Shown: in pieces, positions 8,808 through 18,666 of the stretch
Position numbering within the stretch: the stretch's first letter is position 1
How the letters are laid out: the number at the start of each line of letters is the position of its first letter
Assembly: GCA_913051755.1 (NCBI GenBank)
Contig: CAJXBR010000006.1
Coordinates: forward strand, 1 to 39,666
From: an uncultured Flavobacteriaceae bacterium
Lineage (GTDB): Bacteria; Bacteroidota; Bacteroidia; Flavobacteriales; Flavobacteriaceae
Direction: 5' to 3'
Length of the DNA stretch: 39,666 nucleotides
The notes under the pieces: generated by a model
Database searches by the model: none
Told to the model about the DNA's origin: nothing
What the model saw: only the letters and a program-made list of their open reading frames with translations
Position numbers and translations under genes: made by a program

Positions 8808-10913
8808 ATGGCAGCACCGTTGTTAGAAAAACCCATTGAATACCTCAAAGGGGTTGGTCCAAATCGTGGTACTTTACTTCGAAATGAATTGGGCATTGAC
8901 ACTTGCAAGGATTTGTTGTATCACTTTCCCAATCGATATGTTGATCGCACTCGTTTTTACAACATTGCTGAACTCCCAAAAGTGCAGGCTGATGTGCAGT
9001 TGATTGGGAAAATCACCGGTATACGTCTGATCAATCAAGCCAAGGGAAAGCGTTTGGTTGCCAATTTTCAAGATGCAACTGGGGAAATTGAACTCATCTG
9101 GTTTAGGGGGTATCAGTGGATTCAAAAACAGTTACAAGTTAACATCAACTACATTGCCTTTGGAAAACTGACTTGGTATGGCTCTCGTTGCTCAATAGCC
9201 CATCCTGAGCTAGAAGAACAAACAGAGGACAACACTAAAAAATCTGCCATATTTCAACCTGTTTACCCCTCAACAGAAAAACTAGTGAATCGCAGTATTA
9301 CGAATCGAACGATGCGACAGATTATGCAGCATTTATTCGAAGAGCTGCAGTTGGGTGTTAGAGAAACTTTATCTGAAAATATAAGAAATACACATGGGCT
9401 CATTGGCGCTACAGATGCTTTGCGTTCGATTCATTTTCCAAAAAATTTGAATGCGCTTGAAAAAGCCCAAAAACGCCTTCGGTTTGAGGAGTTGTTTTTT
9501 ATTCAACTCCAGCTTTTGCAGAAAAAATTGGAACATCAAAAACAATTTAAAGGACACTTGTTCGAAAAGGTTGGTGATTTGTTCAATACTTTTTACAATG
9601 ATCACTTGCCATTTTCATTGACAAAAGCACAAAAAAGAGTAATCAAAGAAATTCGCTCAGATTTTGGCAGTGGCGCACAGATGAATCGATTGTTGCAAGG
9701 AGACGTTGGCTCAGGAAAAACCATTGTTGCGTATTTAAGTGCATTGATCGCATTCGACAACCAAATGCAAACAACCATCGTTGCCCCAACAGAAATCCTT
9801 GCACAACAGCATTTTCATACCCTTTCCGAACTGGCAAAACCATTGGGAATAACGATTAAACTGCTCACTGGTTCAACCAAAGCAGCAGAGAGGAAAGTGA
9901 TTCATAGCCAACTGCAATCGGGAGAGCTACAGCTACTTGTCGGCACACATGCAGTGCTTGAACCCAGTGTTTTATTTAAAAATTTGGGCTTTGCCATCAT
10001 TGACGAACAACATCGTTTTGGTGTGGCGCAAAGAGCAAAACTTTGGAAGAAAAATCACATTCCCCCTCATATACTAGTGATGACAGCAACACCCATCCCT
10101 CGTACCTTGGCCATGACAATGTATGGCGATTTGGAGAGTTCTGTTATCGATGAATTGCCACCAGGGCGAAAACCAATCACAACTGCTCAACGTACAGACC
10201 GAAATCGATTGGCAGTCAATCAATTTATCAAAACTGAGGTTGCAAAAGGAAGACAAGTCTATATCGTTTACCCATTGATTGAAGAGTCAGAAAAGATGGA
10301 TTATAAGGATTTAATGGATGGATTTGAAAGTATATCAAGAGATTTTCCAAAGCCAAACTACCAAATTAGTATCGTTCATGGTCGAATGAAATCAGAAGAC
10401 AAAGCCATGGAAATGCAGCGATTTGCAAGTGGAAAGACACAAATCATGGTCGCTACAACAGTGATAGAGGTAGGTGTTAATATCCCCAACGCCAGTGTGA
10501 TGATTATTGAAAGTGCTGAGCGTTTTGGGCTATCGCAGCTTCACCAATTGCGTGGACGCATCGGACGAGGGGCTGATAAAAGCTATTGCATTTTGATGAC
10601 AGGCAATAAGTTATCCAATGAGGCCAAAACACGTATCAATGCCATGATACAATCACAAGATGGTTTTAAACTCGCTGAGATCGATTTAAAACTTCGAGGA
10701 CCAGGAGATCTGATGGGAACCCAACAAAGTGGTATTCTGCAAATGCGCATCGCAAATCTGAGTCGTGATGCACAAGTCATTCAGCAAGTTCGCACAGTGG
10801 CGACTCAATTGTTGGCGGATGACCCTTCATTGGCAAAAGAACAAAACAAGCCAATTGCTGACACCATTCGCATCCTCCAATCAGGAAAAGGAATATGGAA
10901 GTACATCTCATAA
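8808..10913 (+). CDS. recG: ATP-dependent DNA helicase RecG
   Basis: RecG (701 aa) regresses stalled replication forks and processes branched DNA. The N-terminal wedge/OB domain is present (EYLKGVGPNRGTLL at about residues 11-24), then the superfamily 2 motor with Walker A GDVGSGKT at 298-305 and Walker B DEQH at about 399-402, TATPIPRT, and the HQLRGRIGRG motif VI with the following GDLMGTQQSG segment. I use the ATG at 8808, because MAAPLLEKPIEYLKGVG is the expected family start; the longer reading frame would extend into uvrD. TATCTTCG at 8796-8803, a variant -7 element, ends only 4 bases before this ATG. Confidence 0.94.
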   Translation: MAAPLLEKPIEYLKGVGPNRGTLLRNELGIDTCKDLLYHFPNRYVDRTRFYNIAELPKVQADVQLIGKITGIRLINQAKGKRLVANFQDATGEIELIWFRGYQWIQKQLQVNINYIAFGKLTWYGSRCSIAHPELEEQTEDNTKKSAIFQPVYPSTEKLVNRSITNRTMRQIMQHLFEELQLGVRETLSENIRNTHGLIGATDALRSIHFPKNLNALEKAQKRLRFEELFFIQLQLLQKKLEHQKQFKGHLFEKVGDLFNTFYNDHLPFSLTKAQKRVIKEIRSDFGSGAQMNRLLQGDVGSGKTIVAYLSALIAFDNQMQTTIVAPTEILAQQHFHTLSELAKPLGITIKLLTGSTKAAERKVIHSQLQSGELQLLVGTHAVLEPSVLFKNLGFAIIDEQHRFGVAQRAKLWKKNHIPPHILVMTATPIPRTLAMTMYGDLESSVIDELPPGRKPITTAQRTDRNRLAVNQFIKTEVAKGRQVYIVYPLIEESEKMDYKDLMDGFESISRDFPKPNYQISIVHGRMKSEDKAMEMQRFASGKTQIMVATTVIEVGVNIPNASVMIIESAERFGLSQLHQLRGRIGRGADKSYCILMTGNKLSNEAKTRINAMIQSQDGFKLAEIDLKLRGPGDLMGTQQSGILQMRIANLSRDAQVIQQVRTVATQLLADDPSLAKEQNKPIADTIRILQSGKGIWKYIS

Positions 10914-10941
10914 AAGATATCAATAGAATAAATCTTCGTCG

Positions 10942-10949
10942 TATCTTTA
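10942..10949 (+). promoter_or_regulatory. Likely -7 promoter element (TATCTTTA) of pheT
   Basis: TATCTTTA differs from TAnnTTTG only in the last base and lies 18 bases before the pheT ATG, in the 54-base gap after recG. No -33 TTG is visible at the right distance, so confidence is moderate. Confidence 0.4.
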
Positions 10950-10967
10950 CACCAATAGTATTCGGGC

Positions 10968-13376
10968 ATGAAAATATCATTTAACTGGTTAAAGAAATTT
11001 GTCAAAACAGACTGGAGTGTAGAACAAGTCAGTGACCTATTGACTGATTTGGGGTTAGAGGTTGAGGGTGTTGAAACTTTTGAATCTATCCCTGGAATGC
11101 TAGAAGGAGTGGTTGTGGGTGAAGTGCTCACATGTGAAAAACACCCCAATGCAGATAAACTTAAAGTCACCACTGTCGACGTTGGGGATGATGAGCCATT
11201 GTCAATTGTCTGTGGAGCACCAAACGTGGCAAAAGGTCAAAAAGTTGCTGTTGCAACAGTGGGTTGTACCATTCACCCCTTGGAAGGAGATCCATTTAAG
11301 ATCAAAAAGGCAAAAATTCGTGATCAAGTAAGCATGGGTATGATCTGTGCTGAAGACGAAATTGGCGTAGGTCAAAGTCATGATGGCATCATGGTTTTGG
11401 ATGGAAAATGGAAAGTTGGGACACCTTGTTCTGATGTGTTTTTACCTGAAAAAGATGATGTTTTTGAAATAGGATTAACCCCAAATCGCGCCGACGCGAT
11501 GAGCCATATGGGTGTTGCACGTGATGTAAAGGCAGCTTGGACCTATCGTGGTATTCAAACTGAGCTTATCACTCCTAGTGCCAATGATTTTCATGTTCAG
11601 CAGTCCATTGATCCCATTCGTGTTGATGTTTTAGATGTCAATGCAGCACCTAGATATTGTGGTGTTCGAATCTCTGGGGTGAGTGTTGGTCCCTCCCATG
11701 CCAAACTCCAAAACAAACTCAAAGCAATAGGCCTTACTCCGATCAATAACATCGTTGATGCTACAAATTATGTGCTTCACGAAATCGGACAACCTTTGCA
11801 CGCTTTCGATGCAAATAAGATTTCCTCAAAAACAGTTCAGGTCAAAACCCTTGCCAAAGGCACTTCTTTCACCACACTCGATGGTGTAAAAAGAGAGCTA
11901 CATGAAGAAGATTTAATGATATGTGATGGCGACAAGCCTATGTGTATTGCAGGTGTTTTTGGTGGAATTGATTCTGGTATAACAGCAGCCACAAAGGAAG
12001 TGTTTTTGGAAAGTGCCTACTTCGACCCTGTACGCATACGAAAAACAGCCAAACGCCATGGTCTAAATACTGATGCATCCTTTCGATTTGAGCGTGGAAT
12101 AGATATTGAATTATGTGAATATGCACTCAAACGTGCTGCCCTTCTCATTATGGAAGTTGCTGGAGGTGAAATTACGAGTGAAATATCTGATGATTATCCC
12201 AAAAAAGCAAAACCACATCAACTCACGATTCAGTTTGAATATATCAATAAACTCATTGGGCATGAAATACCAAGAGAAGACGTAAAGTCCATTTTGACTT
12301 CCCTAGATATCAAAATCAACAGTGTTTCAGAAACTACTTTGGGTCTTTCTGTTCCGACTTATCGTGTAGATGTAACACGACCTGCCGACGTCGTTGAAGA
12401 GATTTTACGTATCTATGGTTACAACAATATCGATTTTTCAGATCAGCTCACCACTTCCATGCCCAAAGGTGACAAAGCAGCTGACACAATAGAAAGAATT
12501 ATAGGTCAACAGTTGGCAAACCTCGGATTTTTTGAAATTTATAACAACTCACTTGTCAAATTGAATGAAAGTGAAGCTGACAAAACCATCACCATTGTCA
12601 ATCCCTTAAGTCAAGACCTCACAGCAATGAGAACAAACTTGTTTGAAGGCTTAGTTGCATCTATGCAATACAATATCAACAGGAAAAATGAGAACTGTAA
12701 GTTTTTTGAGTTTGGAAACACCTATTATAAGGAAGGAGACGAAAATGTTGAAACAAAACAACTTGTCATAGGGGTCACTGGAGGGCAAAATGAAAATCAC
12801 TGGCGCAACAATGGTCTTCGCAATGACTTCTTTTTTATCAAAGGAGTTATCCAGGCAATCTGTAAGCGAGCAGGAATTGAGAGTACAGAACACGAACTGA
12901 CAAATCAAAAGCACTTCAAGAATGGCATCACTCTTATGTCTAAAAACACTGTGTTTGCCCATTTGGGGCAACTAGAATTATCAACATTTAGTGATATAAC
13001 GATCGAGAATGAAGTTTATGGCGCAGAAATCGACATAGAAGCATTTCAAAAAGTGGCATTACTCAACGCAAAGCACATCAAATCTATCTCCAAATTCCCC
13101 TCAGTACAGCGTGATTTAGCATTGCTTGTCGACAATCATGTATCATTTGCATCGTTGCGAAATGTTGCACAAGAAACTGAGAAAAAACTACTGACATCGA
13201 TTCAACTTTTTGATGTTTATGAAGGAAAAGGTATTCCCAAAGGAAAAACATCATATGGTTTAAGTTTCACTTTCAATGATTCTCGTAAAACACTAACTGA
13301 CAAGCAGATAGATAAGTCAATTAATAAAATTTTTGAACGAATTCAAAAAGAGTTTGGCGCAGAACTGAGAGCATAA
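10968..13376 (+). CDS. pheT: Phenylalanine--tRNA ligase beta subunit
   Basis: PheT (802 aa) pairs with PheS to charge tRNA-Phe. The domain order is standard and the length is usual: N-terminal MKISFNWLKKFV, the EMAPII-like tRNA-binding OB fold at about residues 40-155 (ADKLKVTTVDVG, VCGAPNV), B3/B4 editing region (NNIVDATNYVLHEIGQPLHAFD), B5 domain (PTYRVDVTRPADVVEEILRIYGYNNI), catalytic-like core, and the C-terminal anticodon-binding ferredoxin fold starting near FPSVQRDLALLVD. No pheS is in the window, so the two subunits are encoded apart here. The ATG at 10968 begins the family motif directly. Confidence 0.95.
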   Translation: MKISFNWLKKFVKTDWSVEQVSDLLTDLGLEVEGVETFESIPGMLEGVVVGEVLTCEKHPNADKLKVTTVDVGDDEPLSIVCGAPNVAKGQKVAVATVGCTIHPLEGDPFKIKKAKIRDQVSMGMICAEDEIGVGQSHDGIMVLDGKWKVGTPCSDVFLPEKDDVFEIGLTPNRADAMSHMGVARDVKAAWTYRGIQTELITPSANDFHVQQSIDPIRVDVLDVNAAPRYCGVRISGVSVGPSHAKLQNKLKAIGLTPINNIVDATNYVLHEIGQPLHAFDANKISSKTVQVKTLAKGTSFTTLDGVKRELHEEDLMICDGDKPMCIAGVFGGIDSGITAATKEVFLESAYFDPVRIRKTAKRHGLNTDASFRFERGIDIELCEYALKRAALLIMEVAGGEITSEISDDYPKKAKPHQLTIQFEYINKLIGHEIPREDVKSILTSLDIKINSVSETTLGLSVPTYRVDVTRPADVVEEILRIYGYNNIDFSDQLTTSMPKGDKAADTIERIIGQQLANLGFFEIYNNSLVKLNESEADKTITIVNPLSQDLTAMRTNLFEGLVASMQYNINRKNENCKFFEFGNTYYKEGDENVETKQLVIGVTGGQNENHWRNNGLRNDFFFIKGVIQAICKRAGIESTEHELTNQKHFKNGITLMSKNTVFAHLGQLELSTFSDITIENEVYGAEIDIEAFQKVALLNAKHIKSISKFPSVQRDLALLVDNHVSFASLRNVAQETEKKLLTSIQLFDVYEGKGIPKGKTSYGLSFTFNDSRKTLTDKQIDKSINKIFERIQKEFGAELRA

Positions 13377-13390
13377 TATCTGCTAATTAT

Positions 13391-13422
13391 TTGGTTTTAT
13401 TTTAGCTTTTTATCTAACTTTG
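13391..13422 (+). promoter_or_regulatory. Promoter with TTG -33 and TAACTTTG -7 elements
   Basis: TTG at 13391-13393 and TAACTTTG at 13415-13422 are 21 bases apart, close to the Bacteroidota promoter layout. It serves the membrane protein gene starting at 13445. Confidence 0.6.
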
Positions 13423-13444
13423 ATCATTGCTAAAAAAGAAAAAA

Positions 13445-14098
13445 ATGTTTTCCACTATCGATCTTCACAAGGTTCTCGTGCAAGTGCAAGACTCAACTCC
13501 TGTACCAACGAACACAAACAGTTTTAAAAAATCAAATCAGAATTATAATCAATTCGACTTTGATCAATTAGAAACAAATCGCATATTTCATCGTGATACG
13601 ATCAAAAAGATATGTATTGATTATCGGCTTCGATTCCTAGATCTTAGCTATTTCAAAGCTGATGTTCCTTTGGAAGCCATTGATAAAATACAAGCGCTAG
13701 AAAAGGATCACAAGACAGAGGTGAAACACATGAAAATTGTTGCGCCTTCAAAACTGTTTAAGCTTAAAAACGCTGACGATCCCCTTTTGTTTGTGCCAAT
13801 CGGGAACGATTATTATTACCTCATCCACAAATGGGGAAATGATCTACATCCACTGCGTCGATTGATGATGTGGCCTTTCAAAAACATCGTCACAAGCATT
13901 TTGTCGATTCTACTGCTCAGCTTATTGTTGACAGCTATGATGCCTCTAGGCCTTTTTAGTTCTCAACCAAATTCGTCTGACTTCCTATTGATTTTCTTAT
14001 TTATGTTCAAATCTATCGCAGCTATTGTGATTTACTATGCTTTTGCCGCTGGTAAAAACTTCAACCGAGCGATTTGGGATAGCAGCTATTACAACTAA
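13445..14098 (+). CDS. Hypothetical protein with two C-terminal membrane segments
   Basis: I do not recognise a characterised family for this 217-aa protein. Residues 1 to about 135 are soluble and rich in polar residues. They include a segment with FLDLSYF and a later block, DPLLFVPIGNDYYYLIHKWG. Two hydrophobic segments follow, near 147-172 (SILSILLLSLLLTAMMPLG) and 180-203, and a short tail ends in WDSSYYN. I use the ATG at 13445, which sits after the promoter and an A/G-rich stretch; the in-frame TTG at 13427 lies within the leader. The DUF2007 gene starts 5 bases after its stop, so the two are likely co-transcribed and may act together at the membrane. Confidence 0.7.
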   Translation: MFSTIDLHKVLVQVQDSTPVPTNTNSFKKSNQNYNQFDFDQLETNRIFHRDTIKKICIDYRLRFLDLSYFKADVPLEAIDKIQALEKDHKTEVKHMKIVAPSKLFKLKNADDPLLFVPIGNDYYYLIHKWGNDLHPLRRLMMWPFKNIVTSILSILLLSLLLTAMMPLGLFSSQPNSSDFLLIFLFMFKSIAAIVIYYAFAAGKNFNRAIWDSSYYN

Positions 14099-14103
14099 AC
14101 CCA

Positions 14104-15941
<1,838 letters not shown>

Positions 15942-15950
15942 CTAAAGGCG

Positions 15951-15980
15951 CAAAAGTACATAAAACCCCTGCTTCAGCAA
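15951..15980 (-). promoter_or_regulatory. Promoter of the ABC-F gene (TTG, 19 bases, TACTTTTG)
   Basis: On the minus strand TTG (15980-15978) is followed after 19 bases by TACTTTTG (15958-15951), a perfect -7 match, 18 bases before the ATG at 15932. It overlaps the terminator of the upstream transaldolase gene. Confidence 0.65.
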
Positions 15981-15986
15981 TGGGGT
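15961..15986 (-). terminator. Likely terminator of the transaldolase transcript
   Basis: Read on the minus strand, ACCCC and GGGGT arms enclose a second short stem (TGC/GCA) with a 2-base bulge, followed by TTTTA. It lies 8 bases after the transaldolase stop. The T run is short, so strength is uncertain. Confidence 0.5.
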
Positions 15987-15993
15987 ATAAAAT

Positions 15994-16647
15994 TTAGTTT
16001 CCCTTTTTATGATCTGCGAGGAACTTGGCAAGGCCACTATCAGTCAGTGGGTGTTTGAGCAAGCCAACAATGGCACTCAAAGGACCTGTCATGACATCAG
16101 CACCAATTTTTGCACAGTCCAATACATGCATCGTGTGGCGAACAGAGGCTGCCAAAATTTGAGTTTTAAAGTTGTAGTTGTCATAAATCAAACGAATTTC
16201 ATCGATGAGATTTAAGCCATCAGACGAAATATCGTCGAGGCGACCAATGAATGGAGAGACATAGGTCGCACCTGCTTTTGCAGCCAATAAAGCCTGCCCA
16301 GCAGAGAAAACCAGTGTGCAATTGGTCTTAATTCCTTTGTCAGAGAAATAGCGAATCGCTTTGATCCCATCGTTTATCATGGGAACCTTAACTACAATTT
16401 GGGCGTGCAGTTTTGCCAAGGCTTCTCCTTCTTTGATAATGCCATCATAATCTGTAGCAATCACTTCAGCAGAAACATCGCCCGTCACAGCGTTACAAAT
16501 ATCGACGTAGTGTTGTAAGATGTTTTTCTCTCCTGTAATGCCTTCTTTGGCCATTAGAGACGGATTGGTTGTTACGCCATCCAAAACACCTAGTGCTTGT
16601 GCTTCTTTGATTTGTTCTAGATTAGCAGTGTCGATAAAAAATTTCAT
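15994..16647 (-). CDS. tal: Transaldolase (short, fructose-6-phosphate aldolase-like subfamily)
   Basis: A 217-aa TIM-barrel aldolase of the short TalC/FSA/MipB group. It should transfer dihydroxyacetone units in the non-oxidative pentose phosphate pathway. The Schiff-base lysine is Lys87 in VVKVPM. Other family marks are FIDTAN at residues 4-9, GVTTNPSLM near 24-32, [19 protein letters not shown], and SPFIGRLDD. The length is that of the single-domain subfamily, not the 315-aa TalB type. The gene follows the short-chain dehydrogenase by 12 bases on the same strand and is probably co-transcribed with it. Transaldolase versus fructose-6-phosphate aldolase activity cannot be separated with certainty here. 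Confidence 0.93.
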   Translation of the reverse strand: MKFFIDTANLEQIKEAQALGVLDGVTTNPSLMAKEGITGEKNILQHYVDICNAVTGDVSAEVIATDYDGIIKEGEALAKLHAQIVVKVPMINDGIKAIRYFSDKGIKTNCTLVFSAGQALLAAKAGATYVSPFIGRLDDISSDGLNLIDEIRLIYDNYNFKTQILAASVRHTMHVLDCAKIGADVMTGPLSAIVGLLKHPLTDSGLAKFLADHKKGN

Positions 16648-16659
16648 ATAGAATTGTGA

Positions 16660-17460
16660 TTAAATATTATAGAATTTACTGAGAATATACTCATATAATT
16701 TTGCAGGTAGATAAGATTTTAAATATACAGAAAAACGCTGTAAAAAAGGCCCTACAGTATAGTGGGGTTTCAATTTGTTTCTTTGAATGATTTTATGAAT
16801 TGCTTTCGCCACAGTTTTGGCAGAAACACCATCGTCAACATGTGCATCCATGTCTTTTCTAGCAGCACCATAGATCGATTTGTAAGGTGAATCGTCTTTG
16901 ACAGGTGTATGATAACGCCCCTGAACGATATTTGTTGCTACATCTCCAGGTGCCAGTGTGCAGGACTGCAAGTTTGTGTGTTTGAGTTCGAGGCGTAAAC
17001 TCTCAGTTACCATGTGCAGTGCGCTTTTTGTGGCAGAGTACATGCCTCGAAAAGGCAAACCAGCATACCCAGCTATCGAAGTAATATTGATGATTTTCCC
17101 TTTGTTTCTTTTTCGCATAACAGGCAAAACAGCTTGCATGACTGCAATTGCTCCCACGAGGTTTGTTTCGAAAGCTTTTCGGATTTCTTCGACTGGTGTT
17201 TCCTCTACTGGCCCCACGATTCCTTTCCCAGCATTGTTGACCAACACATCGATTTGGCCATGTTGGGAAATCACTGTTTGTACAGCTTTTTCAATCGAGG
17301 ATACATCGTGTAAATCCATCTGCACAAGAGGAAATGGATGGTTTTTATAACGATCTGGCGATCGACTGGTGCCGATTACCTTATAGCCAGAGGACTGGAG
17401 CAATGCACCTGTTGCCTTTCCAATTCCTGTTGACCCACCTGTAATAAAAACAACTTGCAT
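16660..17460 (-). CDS. Short-chain dehydrogenase/reductase (SDR family)
   Basis: A 266-aa classical SDR with NAD(P) motif TGGSTGIG at residues 7-14, NNAG at 75-78, the active-site Ser128 in ITSIAG, and Tyr141/Lys145 in YSATK. The C-terminal 40 residues (LKPHYTVGPFLQRFSVYLKSYLPAKLYEYILSKF) are hydrophobic and basic, as in SDRs acting on lipid or retinol-like substrates, and may touch the membrane. The substrate cannot be named. Its ATG is only 16 bases from the mature end of the SRP RNA, leaving almost no room for its own promoter. The transaldolase gene follows. Confidence 0.88.
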   Translation of the reverse strand: MQVVFITGGSTGIGKATGALLQSSGYKVIGTSRSPDRYKNHPFPLVQMDLHDVSSIEKAVQTVISQHGQIDVLVNNAGKGIVGPVEETPVEEIRKAFETNLVGAIAVMQAVLPVMRKRNKGKIINITSIAGYAGLPFRGMYSATKSALHMVTESLRLELKHTNLQSCTLAPGDVATNIVQGRYHTPVKDDSPYKSIYGAARKDMDAHVDDGVSAKTVAKAIHKIIQRNKLKPHYTVGPFLQRFSVYLKSYLPAKLYEYILSKFYNI

Positions 17461-17476
17461 TGTATATGTTAAAAAA

Positions 17477-17572
17477 GGGTAAGCGACCTACATCACACCG
17501 CTACAACCGCCTACCCTTGCTGCGTTCCCGCCCTGGGGGATTCGGCAGGAGCTGGTTGTGCAGAACTTACCC
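17477..17572 (-). ncRNA. ffs: Signal recognition particle RNA (small bacterial 4.5S type)
   Basis: Read on the minus strand, the ends GGGTAAG and CTTACCC pair to close the molecule, with ACAACC pairing to GGTTGT inside. The apex carries the conserved SRP domain IV pattern: CCCAGGGCGGGAACGCAGCAAGGG, i.e. the GGAA-type loop flanked by the symmetric CAGG/AGCA internal loop that binds Ffh. The length of about 96 bases fits the small bacterial SRP RNA. The closing stem followed by TTTTTT (17476-17471) should also act as its terminator. It has its own promoter just upstream. End positions are inferred from the closing stem. Confidence 0.92.
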
Positions 17573-17576
17573 AATG

Positions 17577-17608
17577 CAAATATACCTGATTCGGATTTTT
17601 TCATTCAA
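17577..17608 (-). promoter_or_regulatory. Promoter of the SRP RNA gene (TTG, 21 bases, TATATTTG)
   Basis: On the minus strand TTG (17608-17606) and TATATTTG (17584-17577) are 21 bases apart. The -7 element ends 4 bases before the predicted RNA 5' end at 17572, the expected distance to a transcription start. Confidence 0.7.
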
Positions 17609-17620
17609 TATTTATTGAAT
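17603..17620. repeat. Inverted repeat between two divergent promoters
   Basis: ATTCAATA (17603-17610) and TATTGAAT (17613-17620) form a perfect 8-bp inverted repeat with a 2-base spacer. It covers the -33 region of the SRP RNA promoter and touches the putative -7 element of the divergent lipoprotein gene, so it may be an operator or a chance A/T palindrome. Confidence 0.5.
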
Positions 17621-17627
17621 AATTTCG
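17620..17627 (+). promoter_or_regulatory. Possible -7 element (TAATTTCG) of the glutamine cyclotransferase-like gene
   Basis: TAATTTCG differs from TAnnTTTG by one base and lies 16 bases before the ATG at 17644. No -33 element is seen. Confidence 0.35.
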
Positions 17628-17643
17628 TTATCTATTTCAAAAT

Positions 17644-18660
17644 ATGAGGATTCTCGTCTTTATTGCCCTAATTTTATTGTCTGGATGTAGCTCGGTTGCA
17701 CCAGGGCACTTTTCCCTAAACACAAACAGCACCACAAACGAGTTGACTGTTGGGGATACCTTGTTTTTCGAGCTATCCAACCCAAAGCAACACGACATTC
17801 AAGAAGTTCGTTATTCTCTCAATGACAGTTTGCTTGACAGCAGTTTTAAAGTGATTAACAGGCTGGGAAATCATCGTTTGATTGCCAAATTTAATGTTGA
17901 CAGCAAGCCCTTTTCAGTTGAAGAAAAATTCACAGTCTTTGCTGAGGAAGCACCTGAAATCTATACTTATAAACTGATCAACACCTACCCGCATGATAAA
18001 AATGCATACACACAGGGACTCGAATTTTATAAGGGGGAGCTTTACGAAAGTACTGGGCAATATGGTCTTTCTTCGATTCGAAAAACAGATTATGAGACTG
18101 GAGAGGTGATTCAAAAACTCTCGCTAGATGCCTCCTACTTTGGAGAAGGACTAACTTTTATCAATAACCAAGCGATTCAACTCACTTGGAAGGAAAACAT
18201 AGGTTTTGTGTATGATCCCACAAATTTTAAACTCCTACGCTCTTTCAATTATCGGAAAAGCAAAGAAGGTTGGGGCTTGTGTAATGATGAAAAGGTGATC
18301 TACAAAACAGATGGTAGTGAGAAGCTATGGACACTTGACCCAACGACTTTTGAAGAAAATGGCTATGTAGATATCGTAACCAATAAGAAGCTCATCAGCA
18401 AAGTGAACGAGTTGGAGTATGCCGATGGGTTGATTTATGCCAATACCTATCAATTCAACAAAGAGGTGGTGATTATCATCAATCCAACGAATGGTCAGGT
18501 GGTTGGGGTTGTTGATTTTTCTGGTTTAAAAGAACAAGTCACACAACACCCTCAAATCGATGTTTTTAATGGAATTGCCTATCACCCCAAACGAAATACT
18601 TTTTTTGTGACAGGAAAATACTGGGACAAACTCTTTGAGGTCGAAATTGTTAAGAAGTAG
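17644..18660 (+). CDS. Glutaminyl-peptide cyclotransferase-like lipoprotein
   Basis: A 338-aa predicted lipoprotein with lipobox LSGC (Cys15). Residues about 105-336 match the glutamine cyclotransferase family (a five-bladed beta-propeller that converts N-terminal glutamine to pyroglutamate): YPHDKNAYTQGLEFYKGELYESTGQYG, then FGEGLTFINNQAIQLTWKE, LWTLDPTTFEE, and a C-terminal NGIAYHPKRNTFFVTGKYWDKLFEVE. Between signal and propeller is a roughly 80-residue beta-rich domain of unknown role. The location should be the outer membrane or periplasm. The next gene starts 6 bases after its stop, so both are probably one operon. Confidence 0.87.
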   Translation: MRILVFIALILLSGCSSVAPGHFSLNTNSTTNELTVGDTLFFELSNPKQHDIQEVRYSLNDSLLDSSFKVINRLGNHRLIAKFNVDSKPFSVEEKFTVFAEEAPEIYTYKLINTYPHDKNAYTQGLEFYKGELYESTGQYGLSSIRKTDYETGEVIQKLSLDASYFGEGLTFINNQAIQLTWKENIGFVYDPTNFKLLRSFNYRKSKEGWGLCNDEKVIYKTDGSEKLWTLDPTTFEENGYVDIVTNKKLISKVNELEYADGLIYANTYQFNKEVVIIINPTNGQVVGVVDFSGLKEQVTQHPQIDVFNGIAYHPKRNTFFVTGKYWDKLFEVEIVKK

Positions 18661-18666
18661 ATCGCG

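Noticed and set aside
16958..17350. Long open frames antisense to the short-chain dehydrogenase gene
   Set aside because: They are shadows of a well-supported gene with intact SDR motifs and show no recognisable protein features.
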